Source: Planctomycetales bacterium (lineage in GTDB: Bacteria > Planctomycetota > Planctomycetia > Pirellulales > Pirellulaceae). Taken from it: 45,597 bases of DNA. This document shows, one piece after another, positions 25,766 to 33,927 of the stretch. The notes under the pieces were generated by a model. That model was not told where the DNA came from and made no database searches. It was given only the letters and a program-made list of their open reading frames with translations. Both the position numbers and the translations under genes were made by a program. Within the stretch, counting starts at the first letter, position 1. Each line of letters starts with the position of its first letter. Location: contig JAGQPF010000086.1 of assembly GCA_020426845.1 (NCBI GenBank), positions 1-45,597 of the forward strand, read 5' to 3'.

Positions 25766-26656
25766 ATGAGCACTGCGTCTCCCACATTGCTGTCCCCGGA
25801 GTTGCTTGCGCAGCTGGAACGCATGGAGCTGGTCAGCCGCAAGGTGTTTCGCGGCCGGATGAAGGGTGAGCGACGCAGCCGGCGGAAGGGGCAAAGCGTC
25901 GAGTTTGCGGACTTTCGCAACTACGTGCCCGGCGACGACCTGCGGTTCATCGACTGGAATCTGTACGCGCGGATGGATCGGCTGTTCCTCAAGCTGTTTC
26001 TCGAGGAAGAGGATCTGCACTTCTACACGTTGTTCGACGCCAGCGCGTCAATGGGTTTTGGCGATCCCTCCAAGCTGTATGTCGCCAAGCAGCTCGCCGC
26101 GGCGCTTGGCTTTATCGGCCTTTGCCGCGCCGACCGCGTCAAGCTCGAGGCGCTCGGCGCGTCCCGCCGCGAGGGCGGACCGGTGCTGCGCGGGCGCAGC
26201 AGCATGTGGCGAATGATGGACTACCTGAACAGCATTCAGCCGAACATGAATGTGTCGCTGCAACAGGGCGTCAAGGAGTTCTGCATTCGCAACAGCGGCA
26301 AAGGCATTCTCGTGCTGATCACCGATCTGATGGACAAGGCGGGCTACGAGTCGGCGCTGCGGCTGTTGGTGGCGCAACAGATGGATGTCTACCTGATCCA
26401 TGTGCTGGCCAAGGAGGAGATGCAGCCCGAGCTGGCCGGCGACCTGAAGTTGATCGACTGCGAAGATGGCGATGAGGCGGAGATTACCGTCAGCCGACCG
26501 TTGCTGCAAAAATACCAGCAGACACTCGCCGCCTTTATCAACGGCGCCCGTGAGTTCGCGACCAAACGCGGCATGACCTATATGACAGCGACAACCAACA
26601 CGCCGATTGAGCAGCTGATCGGCAACTATTTGCGGCAACGAGGGCTCGTGCGATGA
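25766..26656 (+). CDS. DUF58 protein, vWA-like partner of MoxR
   Basis: The 296-residue protein has the DUF58 block GDDLRFIDWNLYARMDRLFL, followed by FDASASM (a D-x-S-x-S MIDAS) inside a vWA fold. The N-terminal LLSPELLAQLERMELVSRKV and RGRMKGERRSRRKGQSVEFADFRNYVPG are family hallmarks. No transmembrane segment is visible, which fits the soluble short branch. The ATG at 25766 starts the family sequence; an upstream TTG frame is not used. The stop overlaps the next gene (ATGATG), which implies translational coupling. It is likely an adaptor between MoxR and the membrane vWA proteins. Confidence 0.95.
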   Translation: MSTASPTLLSPELLAQLERMELVSRKVFRGRMKGERRSRRKGQSVEFADFRNYVPGDDLRFIDWNLYARMDRLFLKLFLEEEDLHFYTLFDASASMGFGDPSKLYVAKQLAAALGFIGLCRADRVKLEALGASRREGGPVLRGRSSMWRMMDYLNSIQPNMNVSLQQGVKEFCIRNSGKGILVLITDLMDKAGYESALRLLVAQQMDVYLIHVLAKEEMQPELAGDLKLIDCEDGDEAEITVSRPLLQKYQQTLAAFINGAREFATKRGMTYMTATTNTPIEQLIGNYLRQRGLVR

Positions 26657-28656
26657 TGCCCGAATGGCTCAACACGCTCAGTTGGTGGCAATGGGGCATT
26701 CTCGCCGGCGTGCCGCCGCTGATTGTCTCCCTGTACTTCCTCAAGCTGAAGCGACAGCCGCTCGAGGTGCCCAGCACCTATCTTTGGTCGCGCACGGTCG
26801 AGGACTTGCACGTCAACAGTATCTGGCAGCGGCTTCGCAAAAGCCTGCTGCTGTTGCTTCAGCTGCTCGCCGTGCTGCTGATAGCGCTCGCGCTGGGACG
26901 GCCGGGCTGGAAAGGAACGCAGCTCGCCGGAGAGCGTCTGATCTTTCTGGTCGACAACTCGGCGAGCATGTCCACCGAGGACGTCAATGGCCGCAGCCGG
27001 CTGGGCGAGTCCAAACGGCGGATCGGCGCCTTGATCGACGAGATGGATTCGGGCGAAGTGGCGATGATCGTCAGTTTTGCGGACAACGCCGACGCCGTTC
27101 AGACCTTCACCGGCGATCGACGTCTGCTGCACCGCAAGCTGAAGGCGATCCAGCCCACCAATCGCTCCACGGATCCGCAGCTGGCGCTGCGATATGCGGC
27201 CGGACTCGCCAATCCGGGGCGTCAGGCCAATGACGCTCGCGACACACAGGTCGCCGATGCACTGCCGGCGTCGCTCTATATCTTTAGCGATGGCGGCTTC
27301 CCCGCAGTGAAGGACTTCTCGCTTGGGCATCTCGAGCCGATCTATGTGTCGATTGGCTCCGAGTCGGCGCACAACGTGGGCATTATTTCGTTCGCCGCCG
27401 AGCGCAACCTGGAGCGAGCCGATCAGCTGCAGGCCTTCTCGCGGATTGAGAACGGCGGCGCGGTGGACGCCGAGCTGCTCGTGACGCTGCGGCATGAAGG
27501 CAACTTGATCGACTCGCAGCGGCATTCGATTCCCGCAGGCAACGGGGTCGGCGTGACCTTCGATCTCCCTCGCGACTTGGACGCCGGCGTGCTCAGTCTC
27601 CGGCTCGAAAACGCCTCGGGCAGCGGCGACTACGATGACAACATGGCGTTCGACAACGTGGCCTACACGCCGATCAATCCCCCGCGGCTCGCGCGGATCC
27701 TGATGGTCAGCCATGGCAACGACGCCTGGGAGTTGGCGCTGACGACCGAGCGCGTGCAGCAGCTCGCTGATGTCGCGGTGGTCAAGCCGTCGGCGATGAC
27801 CAGCGAGTCGTTTCTGCAAGAAGCGGGAAGCGGCGCCTACGACCTGATCATCTTCGATATGTGTTCGCCGCCCGAGATGCCACTTTGCAACACGTTGTTC
27901 CTGGGGGCCAAGCCGCCCGGCGATGAATGGAAAGCGGAGCCGTTTGCCTCGCCTCCGTATTTCCTGGACGCCAACGGCACGCATCCGCTGATGCAGCTGG
28001 CGGACATGACCGGGCTGTTGGTGGCCGAAGGCTTCAAGGTCGTGCCGCCTCAGGGCGGTCAGACATTGATGGAGGCCGACCTGGGGGCGATGCTGGCGAT
28101 CGCGCCGCGCCGCGCCTATGAGGACGCCGTGCTCGGGTTTGGCTTCTTTTCTTACAAGGACGGCAAGGCCAGCGAAGTGCTGACCAACTGGCACACGCGA
28201 CCGTCCTTTCCGATTTTCGTCATGAATGTCGTCAAGTATCTCGGCGGCAGCCGGGGCGCCTTTGCCATGAAGCCGGTGCAGCCGGGCCACGAGCTGCGAA
28301 TCCGCGCGCTCACACCGGTCGAAACGGTCACCGTGAAAACCCCTGCAGGGGACAAGATCGAGGTGTTTCGAGAGGCGATGGGGTCGTTCGTCTTTTCACA
28401 GACCCAGCAGCAGGGCGTTTACGAAGTCATCGAAGGCGATCAGGACGAGCCGGCTCAACGATTTGCCGTCAACCTGTTCAACCATCGCGAGACTTCGGTG
28501 TTGCCTCAAGAGGAGATCGACATCGACCACGAAAAGGTCGCAGGCACGCTGTCGCGCCAGCCCGTCCGCCGTGAACTTTGGAAGTGGATCTTGCTCGGCC
28601 TGCTCGGCCTGCTCACCTTTGAGTGGTACATCTACAATCGACGCGTGTACTTGTAG
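26653..28656 (+). CDS. BatA-vWA membrane protein
   Basis: The 667-residue protein starts with a BatA (Aerotolerance regulator N-terminal) domain: two hydrophobic segments (about 13-30 and 63-82) around LKLKRQPLEVPSTYLWSRTVEDL. A vWA domain follows (about 95-240) with MIDAS D101-N-S103-A-S105. A middle domain (about 255-580) with beta-sandwich character and a Rossmann-like part (RILMVSHGNDAWELAL, YDLIIFDMCSPPEMP) resembles the GATase-like region of the 21411 protein. A last hydrophobic helix (about 637-655, LWKWILLGLLGLLTFEWYI) ends near RRVYL. It is coupled to the DUF58 gene. In Bacteroides, Bat proteins were linked to aerotolerance; here the role is inferred as an envelope-stress complex. 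Confidence 0.94.
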   Translation: MMPEWLNTLSWWQWGILAGVPPLIVSLYFLKLKRQPLEVPSTYLWSRTVEDLHVNSIWQRLRKSLLLLLQLLAVLLIALALGRPGWKGTQLAGERLIFLVDNSASMSTEDVNGRSRLGESKRRIGALIDEMDSGEVAMIVSFADNADAVQTFTGDRRLLHRKLKAIQPTNRSTDPQLALRYAAGLANPGRQANDARDTQVADALPASLYIFSDGGFPAVKDFSLGHLEPIYVSIGSESAHNVGIISFAAERNLERADQLQAFSRIENGGAVDAELLVTLRHEGNLIDSQRHSIPAGNGVGVTFDLPRDLDAGVLSLRLENASGSGDYDDNMAFDNVAYTPINPPRLARILMVSHGNDAWELALTTERVQQLADVAVVKPSAMTSESFLQEAGSGAYDLIIFDMCSPPEMPLCNTLFLGAKPPGDEWKAEPFASPPYFLDANGTHPLMQLADMTGLLVAEGFKVVPPQGGQTLMEADLGAMLAIAPRRAYEDAVLGFGFFSYKDGKASEVLTNWHTRPSFPIFVMNVVKYLGGSRGAFAMKPVQPGHELRIRALTPVETVTVKTPAGDKIEVFREAMGSFVFSQTQQQGVYEVIEGDQDEPAQRFAVNLFNHRETSVLPQEEIDIDHEKVAGTLSRQPVRRELWKWILLGLLGLLTFEWYIYNRRVYL

Positions 28657-28669
28657 GCTTCGGCCGGCC

Positions 28670-29734
28670 TCAATCCTTGCCCTCGCTGATCGCCTGTTTG
28701 CGAGTGGTGATCCAGTAGAAGACCGTGCCGGCCTCGTCCTGTCGCAGCTTTCCCGTGAGCTTGGCTGACGAGAGCATACGGTCAATGATGCGGCGGTAGT
28801 AACTGTTGCCGGCGGGATGGCTGACCTTGGTGGTTGCCGGATCGATGCCTTCGCGGACCATGGCGTTGTGGTCGAGCAGCAGCGGCGTCGAGAGGCGGGG
28901 GCGAATGGCGTCCAGGGCGTCATTCAGGGGTGCGCCGTTGATCTCGACATCCAATCGTTTGTACATTTCGGGCGCAAAGCGGCTGGCGGCGCCTTGCAGG
29001 GGCCAGCCGATCGGCCAAAACTCTTCCGCCGATTCGGCCTTGCGGATTCTCAGCCGCACGTGGTCTGTGGGACGTTCGGGCGGTGACAACGTCAGCACCA
29101 ATCCGCCGGGACGCAATGCCGCCGCCAGCGCACTGCCGGTGGAGAGGCCTTTGAGCTCGTTGTCGACCGGTTCATTGGCGCCGCCGCGAGCGTCCGTGTC
29201 CGATTCCAGCTGCAATCCGGCATCCGTCGCGATCCGACGCACCGCTTCGGCCACGGTCAGCCCTTTGGTGCTTTGGCTCACCACCTGCTTCAGCTCGTCG
29301 TGTACTTGAGTCAGTTGCTTCGCGGTGAGGCCAAATGCCATGGTGGGCGTGCGCAGGCCTTCTTCGCCGCCACCGCGCAGTTTGCGAAGCCATGCCTCGA
29401 GTTTGGCGCGGTCGCGAACCGAGAACGATGCGCCGGGCAGATCGAGCCGGTTGTTGGGCGTGAGGATGCCGATGACACGGTAGGAGCGAACGGCGCCGTC
29501 TGCCCCTTTGACTTCTTCAATGCCGCTCCGCTCCCCGGCGCGGCCCGAGCGAATGCGGACCGACACGTCCGGCAGCGGGGAAATCAGCTCGTGCCACTGC
29601 TTGGCCGACGCCTGCGCGTAGGGGTCCTCGAGCAGCAGTTCAAAGGCCACTCGAGTCTCGGCCGCAGGCAGGCGTGCGCCCAGACAAGCCGACGCGAGAA
29701 AGAACATGGCGGGGACAGTGGCGGCGCGTCGCAT
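28670..29734 (-). CDS. Secreted protein of unknown function
   Basis: The 354-residue protein has a signal peptide (MRRAATVPAMFFLASACLGA, cleaved near PAA-ET). I do not recognise a named domain. The first part (about 40-165) has the pattern DVSVRIRSGRAGERSGIEEV and GILTPNNRLDLPGASFSVRDRAKLEAWLRKLR, which looks like a small alpha/beta module. The second part has two short modules: VAEAVRRIATDAGLQLESD (about 162-180) and VEINGAPLNDALDAIRPRLSTPLLLD (about 262-290), which look like secretin/STN-type half domains. It ends with GTVFYWITTRKQ. I think it is a planctomycete-type conserved exported protein. It is convergent with the BatA-vWA gene, only 13 bp apart. Confidence 0.75.
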   Translation of the reverse strand: MRRAATVPAMFFLASACLGARLPAAETRVAFELLLEDPYAQASAKQWHELISPLPDVSVRIRSGRAGERSGIEEVKGADGAVRSYRVIGILTPNNRLDLPGASFSVRDRAKLEAWLRKLRGGGEEGLRTPTMAFGLTAKQLTQVHDELKQVVSQSTKGLTVAEAVRRIATDAGLQLESDTDARGGANEPVDNELKGLSTGSALAAALRPGGLVLTLSPPERPTDHVRLRIRKAESAEEFWPIGWPLQGAASRFAPEMYKRLDVEINGAPLNDALDAIRPRLSTPLLLDHNAMVREGIDPATTKVSHPAGNSYYRRIIDRMLSSAKLTGKLRQDEAGTVFYWITTRKQAISEGKD

Positions 29735-30041
29735 GGCGATCCACGAACGTCGGAGGAAAAGGCGTTTCCCGAGTATAGCACGCGTCTCTTGGATTCCCCC
29801 AATTCGGGCGTCGCCGTGATCGTGCGGCGTGTGACGGTCGGAGTGGCTGGCGGGCCTGGCCTACTTGCATCCCGGCGCCGAGCCCGCGACAATATCCCCT
29901 CCACATCGAGGGAGCTGCTTTGAGGGAGCTTTTCCACTCACGCAGGGTTGAAGTCGAACCGGGTTGAAGTCCGTGCGGCTGTCTGCAGCTCACAATCAGC
30001 CCCGTACTGATCGCCAGAATCCACTTTTGAGGAGCACTCGT
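29735..30041. other. 307-bp divergent intergenic region
   Basis: Promoters for the secreted unknown (minus) and the isomerase-like gene (plus) must lie here. I see no known repeat family. A short direct duplication GGTTGAAGTC (29946-29955 and 29962-29971) is present, followed by GAGGAG at 30029-30034, the ribosome-binding site of the next gene. Confidence 0.6.
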
Positions 30042-31040
30042 ATGCCGCGACCGGTCACCTTGTTCACGGGTCAATGGGCCGATCTGCCGATTGAAGACAT
30101 GGCGCGCCGGACCAAAGAGTTTGGGTACGACGGCATCGAGTTGGCGTGCTGGGGCGACCACTTCGAGGTGGACAAGGCGCTGGCGGAGGACTCTTATTGT
30201 GCTCAACGTCGCGAGCTGCTCGATTCGCTCAATTTGCAGTGCCATGCGATCAGCGCCCACTTGGTTGGCCAGGCCGTGTTGGACAACATCGACTCGCGTC
30301 ACAAGGCGATTCTGCCCAAATACGTCTGGGGCGATGGCGACCCGGACGGCGTCAACCAGCGGGCGGCCGAGGAGCTGATGAACACGGCTCGCGCCGCTCA
30401 AAAGTTCGGAGTGAGCGTCGTCAACGGGTTTACCGGTTCGAGCATTTGGCACCTGCTGTACAGCTTCCCGCCCGTGTCGGAGTCGATGATTCAGGCCGGC
30501 TTCGACCTGCTGGCCGAGCGATTCAATCCGATTCTCGATGTGTTTGGCGAATGTGGCGTGCGATTCGCGCTCGAAGTTCACCCAACCGAGATCGCGTTTG
30601 ACATCTACACCGCCCAGCGGGCGCTGGAGGCGCTGGGCCATCGCGAGGAGTTTGGCTTCAACTTCGACCCCAGCCATCTCCACTGGCAAGGTGTTTGCCC
30701 GGTCGAGTTCATTCGCGCTTTCCCCGACCGGATTTATCACGTCCACATTAAGGACGCGGCAAACCGTCTCGATGGCCGCACGGGCATTTTGGCCAGTCAC
30801 TTGAACTTCGGTGACCCGCGGCGCGGCTGGGATTTCCGCAGTCCCGGACGCGGCGACGTGAAGTTCGACGAGATCATTCGCGCCCTAAACGAAGTGGGCT
30901 ACACCGGCCCGCTCTCCATCGAGTGGGAGGACTCGGGCATGGATCGCGAGTTTGGCGCTCGCGAGGCGGCCGAGTTCACCAAGCGGCTGGACTTCGCCCC
31001 CAGCGGCCGCGCTTTCGACGCGGCCTTCGAGGAGGCCTAG
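30042..31040 (+). CDS. Sugar phosphate isomerase/epimerase-like TIM barrel
   Basis: The 332-residue protein belongs to the xylose isomerase-like/AP-endonuclease 2 superfamily. Likely metal ligands are visible at the ends of the strands: E in [11 protein letters not shown] and H in [13 protein letters not shown] in HVHIKDAAN and E in [11 protein letters not shown]. The start [20 protein letters not shown] and [20 protein letters not shown] are typical of planctomycete and Bacteroidetes members. The substrate is not determined; related proteins act on inositols, keto-sugars or hydroxypyruvate. The ATG at 30042 follows a good GAGGAG site with 7-base spacing. It is convergent with the methyltransferase, and the largest family A array lies between them. 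Confidence 0.93.
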   Translation: MPRPVTLFTGQWADLPIEDMARRTKEFGYDGIELACWGDHFEVDKALAEDSYCAQRRELLDSLNLQCHAISAHLVGQAVLDNIDSRHKAILPKYVWGDGDPDGVNQRAAEELMNTARAAQKFGVSVVNGFTGSSIWHLLYSFPPVSESMIQAGFDLLAERFNPILDVFGECGVRFALEVHPTEIAFDIYTAQRALEALGHREEFGFNFDPSHLHWQGVCPVEFIRAFPDRIYHVHIKDAANRLDGRTGILASHLNFGDPRRGWDFRSPGRGDVKFDEIIRALNEVGYTGPLSIEWEDSGMDREFGAREAAEFTKRLDFAPSGRAFDAAFEEA

Positions 31041-31056
31041 CAGCTCTCTCGTAACA

Positions 31057-31290
31057 ATGGCTGCCAGACTGTGTTTGTCGTAGCACAGGCTGCCAGCCTG
31101 TGTAGTGTCGTGGCACAGGCTGCCAGCCTGTGTAGTGTCGTGGCACAGGCTGCCAGCCTGTGTAGTGTCGTGGCACAGGCCGCCAGCCTGTGTAGTGTCG
31201 TGGCACAGGCCGCCAGCCTGTGTAGTGTCGTGGCACAGGCCGCCAGCCTATGTAGTGTCGTGGCACAGGCTGCCAGCCTGTGTGGTTGTG
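31057..31290 (+). repeat. Family A 30-bp tandem array, seven copies plus a degenerate one
   Basis: Seven 30-bp units (TGGCACAGGC(T/C)GCCAGCCTG + TGTAGTGTCG) fill 31081-31290, with a decayed unit at 31057-31080. Copies at 31171, 31201 and 31231 carry a CCGCC variant, and one has CTATG. It starts 16 bp after the isomerase stop and ends 32 bp before the methyltransferase stop. Each copy has the 19-nt palindrome at its core, with an 11-bp constant linker. The unit length is a multiple of three, so the array stays open in several frames on both strands; these are not genes. Confidence 0.95.
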
Positions 31291-31322
31291 GTTTTCACCA
31301 GCCGCGTTCCCTGGCACGCTAG

Positions 31323-32105
31323 CTAAGCGGCGCGACGAGTCGTGTCGGCCGAGGTGGCTTCGCTTGCCTTCGCCTTGGTGGCAATTGCCTGCACCTCCAC
31401 GCAAAGTGACGGAGCCATGGCGCCCAAGGTCCGGTTGAGCCGCCACCACCAGCGATAGTGCTCGAGCGGTCGCAGCGGTCCGCCCGAAATGATGCGGAAG
31501 CCGCGCGTCTTCTGCACTTCGAACCCCCCGCTGCGCATCAAGTTGACAAACGTTCGCTTCGAAAACGCCTGCACGTGCCCGCGGCGTTTCTTGGTCAGCG
31601 AATCGAGCATCGGCACCACATGCCGTCGCACCAGATGCAGGCCTTCGGGAAAGATCGGCACACCGATCACCGCCAAGCCGTCCGGCTTGAGCACTCGAGC
31701 AAGTTCTCGAATCGCGTGCGGGGCGTTGTGCACGTGCTCGACAACCTGTTCGCAGATCACCACGTCGAACTGGTCGGAGGCGATCCCTTTGAGACCATCC
31801 TCGAGATTGCAGGTATAGAACGTCCAGTCCCGATGCTTGTGGACGTACTCTTCGCCTCGCGGGAAGATGTCGGCGCCGTGGAAGTCGATTCGTTCCGCAC
31901 AGGGATGAGCCTCGAGATAGATCCGTGAGGCTCCATGCCCGACTCCCACGTCAAGCAACCGCAGCGTGCCCTCACGGCGGTCACAGTACGCGGCAATGGT
32001 CTCCGCCAAGGCGTGGTACCGCGATTGGCGAAGCGAGTAAGGTGGATAGCCGCGCTGGACGCCATAGGCCACCGTGTTCGCGCGTTCTCGCTTCGGCTTG
32101 ACCAT
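31323..32105 (-). CDS. Class I SAM-dependent methyltransferase
   Basis: The 260-residue protein has the seven-strand Rossmann signature: motif I LRLLDVGVGHGASRIYLEAH (about 48-67), an acidic strand-2 residue near DFHGADIF, DQFDVVICEQVVEHVHNAP (motif IV) and ELARVLKPDGLAVIGVPIF (post-motif). It belongs to the broad UbiE/Methyltransf_11 type; the substrate cannot be inferred. The C-terminal part RWWWRLNRTLGAMAPSLCVE could bind lipid-like or glycan substrates, but this is speculation. The start at 32105 opens the minus side of a divergent gap with the BRCT-MerR gene. Confidence 0.92.
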   Translation of the reverse strand: MVKPKRERANTVAYGVQRGYPPYSLRQSRYHALAETIAAYCDRREGTLRLLDVGVGHGASRIYLEAHPCAERIDFHGADIFPRGEEYVHKHRDWTFYTCNLEDGLKGIASDQFDVVICEQVVEHVHNAPHAIRELARVLKPDGLAVIGVPIFPEGLHLVRRHVVPMLDSLTKKRRGHVQAFSKRTFVNLMRSGGFEVQKTRGFRIISGGPLRPLEHYRWWWRLNRTLGAMAPSLCVEVQAIATKAKASEATSADTTRRAA

Positions 32106-32420
32106 TGGGCAATCTCGGGAATGAGGCGGAGTGGAGGCGAGACCTTCGGCGACGTCGCCGGCAGCCTGTTTTTCAACAGCCTCCTACGGTCCTATCGGTT
32201 TTCACGGTCGTAACGATGAGGCACTCTCGGCAATTCGGGACATTTTGACGGTATTGAGGCTCGCACGGCGTCATTGACATACAAGGGACACACCGGGAAA
32301 CTGACTTCAGCTGTGTGTGCCCCGTCAACTCGAAAACGTTGGGGTGGCCGCCGCCCCAAACTCGTGGCTTGCCACGACTTCGCAAGTTTTCCAACCCCAA
32401 GGCGAAGGCTTGACGGTCCA

Positions 32421-32440
32421 CTAGTAGCCTGTTGAAGAGA
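32421..32440. repeat. Family E repeat
   Basis: CTAGTAGCCTGTTGAAGAGA. An inverted relative (TTTCAACAGCCTCCTACGG) lies at 32171-32189. Confidence 0.6.
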
Positions 32441-32474
32441 CCCGACGGGCACGCTTTGGGGCTTCGGCGATTCG

Positions 32475-32503
32475 ATCCCTCGCTTACGCTTCGGGTTTCC
32501 TTG
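32475..32503 (+). repeat. Family B repeat upstream of the BRCT-MerR-TPR gene
   Basis: ATCCCTCGCTTACGCTTCGG followed by GTTTCCTT, about 100 bp before the start codon. Confidence 0.88.
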
Positions 32504-32602
32504 ATTGAGTTGGAGCCGCGTTCATTGCGCGGCAAAAGCTGTGCCGATCGTCCAAGCAGGCCGTGGCACGTCGTTGAATCAGCAGGTTGTTAGGTGCACA
32601 GG

Positions 32603-33859
32603 ATGTCTCAAGATCCCAGGGCGAGCGAGCCGAGCCACCGCGATGTTGAGCCATTGCGGGGACGCCGCGTTGCATTTTGCGGCAAGTTGGGCAGCATGAC
32701 GCAACGCGAGGCCCGTGAGTTGGTTCGCGAACTCGGCGGCAGCTGTGTGGACCGCAACGACTCCACGCTGGAGTTGCTAGTGGTGGGCGCCGACGAGCTG
32801 CCTTGGAATGATCTCGACGAGCTCGATGCATTGTGTCGCTCGGCTCGTCCCAACGGCGCGGGCGGGGAGGCGAGCCTGCTTAGCGACGAGATGCGTAACT
32901 TGGTTCGCAGCCGGCAGGTGGATGTTGTCTCCGAGACAGTGTTCTGGGAGCAGCTCGGGGTGGTGGAGAGCCAGGCGGATGTGCGGCGCCTCTACACGCC
33001 GGCGATGTTGGCCGAGCTGGTTGGGGTGACCGTCGGCACGATTCGCAGCTGGCACCGTCGGCAGTTGATCGTGCCCGTGCGGATGGTGCACCGACTGCCC
33101 TATTTTGATTTCCAGGAAGTGACAACGGCCCGTCGCTTGGCGCAACTGATCGCGACCGGCGTGTCGGCGTCGCAGATCCAATCGCAACTTGCGGCGCTGG
33201 CTCAGTTCGTGCCGGAGGTCGAGCGGCCACTTGCGCAGCTGGCCGTGATTGTCGAGGGGAAGCGGATTCTGCTCCGCGAAGGCGAGGGGCTGATTGAGCC
33301 CAACGGGCAGCTGCGCTTCGACTTCGACTCGTTGGAGTCGCCCGCCATCACATCGCTGCCGATGAATTGGCGCGACGAGCTCGACGAATTTTGCCCCGAT
33401 CAGTTGCTCGAGATGGCGATGCAACTGGAGGAGGAAGGGCGGTTGCGGGAGGCGTGCGAGCTGTATCGGGCTGCGCTGGCGGCAGGCGGACCGGACGCCG
33501 AAGTCTGCTTTCAATTGGCCGAGCTGCTCTATCGGCTCGGACACACGGAAGCGGCGGCCGAGCGTTACTATATGGCGATTGAGTTGAACGACGACTATGT
33601 CGAGGCGCGAGCGAATCTTGGCTGCGTGCTGGCCGAACTCGGGGAGTTGAGCCTCGCCGCCGCAGCGTTTCAAGGCGCCTTGGTGCATCACGACGAGTAC
33701 GCCGACGTCCACTTCCACCTCGCGCGTGTGCTGGACGACCTGCATGAGCCCGAGCAGGCCGAGCACCATTGGCGCGAATTCCTGCGGCTGTCGCCCGATA
33801 GCCCCTGGGCCGACGAGGCGCGTATGCGACTTGATCAACATCGGCAGCTGACATCCTGA
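32603..33859 (+). CDS. BRCT-MerR-TPR fusion protein, predicted DNA-binding regulator
   Basis: The 418-residue protein has three parts. Residues about 20-95 look like a BRCT domain (LRGRRVAFCGKLGSMTQREA, LVRELGGSCVDRNDSTLELLVVG), the phosphoprotein-binding fold of NAD-dependent ligase type. Residues about 127-190 are a MerR-type winged helix (RRLYTPAMLAELVGVTVGTI, SWHRRQLIVPV, YFDFQEVTTARRLAQLIATG). Residues about 270-395 hold three or more TPR repeats (CFQLAELLYRLGHTEAAAER, ARANLGCVLAELGELSLAAA). It is likely a DNA-binding protein whose partners are recruited by the BRCT and TPR parts. ATG 32603 is preferred; GTG 32594 is possible. galM follows 68 bp downstream on the same strand. Confidence 0.9.
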   Translation: MSQDPRASEPSHRDVEPLRGRRVAFCGKLGSMTQREARELVRELGGSCVDRNDSTLELLVVGADELPWNDLDELDALCRSARPNGAGGEASLLSDEMRNLVRSRQVDVVSETVFWEQLGVVESQADVRRLYTPAMLAELVGVTVGTIRSWHRRQLIVPVRMVHRLPYFDFQEVTTARRLAQLIATGVSASQIQSQLAALAQFVPEVERPLAQLAVIVEGKRILLREGEGLIEPNGQLRFDFDSLESPAITSLPMNWRDELDEFCPDQLLEMAMQLEEEGRLREACELYRAALAAGGPDAEVCFQLAELLYRLGHTEAAAERYYMAIELNDDYVEARANLGCVLAELGELSLAAAAFQGALVHHDEYADVHFHLARVLDDLHEPEQAEHHWREFLRLSPDSPWADEARMRLDQHRQLTS

Positions 33860-33927
33860 AAACGCTGCTTAATCGAACTGCCTGTTGAACGGCCTCCTTA
33901 ACGCTACTTCAATCGAGAACGACTGCC

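Larger units (their letters stand above)
32106..32602. other. 497-bp divergent intergenic region, no gene supported
   Basis: The gap holds two family E copies (32171-32189 inverted, 32421-32440) and one family B copy (32475-32503). The rest has no coding signal I trust: open frames are short and of poor composition. Confidence 0.65.

Noticed and set aside
26626-28290. 554-codon open frame antisense to the BatA-vWA gene
   Set aside because: It is a shadow of a clear gene in high-GC DNA; composition is rich in H, R and Q, with no recognisable domain.
20411-28656. The MoxR-vWA cluster as an anti-phage defence island
   Set aside because: No nuclease, effector or mobile gene is present; MoxR-DUF58-Bat clusters are widespread housekeeping-like modules, so defence is not supported here.
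31081-31290. Regular 30-bp repeats that could be taken for a CRISPR array
   Set aside because: The repeats follow each other directly with an 11-bp constant linker; there are no unique spacers and no cas genes nearby.
31071-31326. Small open frames across the 30-bp array on both strands
   Set aside because: They are translations of a non-coding palindrome array whose unit is a multiple of three; the same peptides arise at other family A loci.
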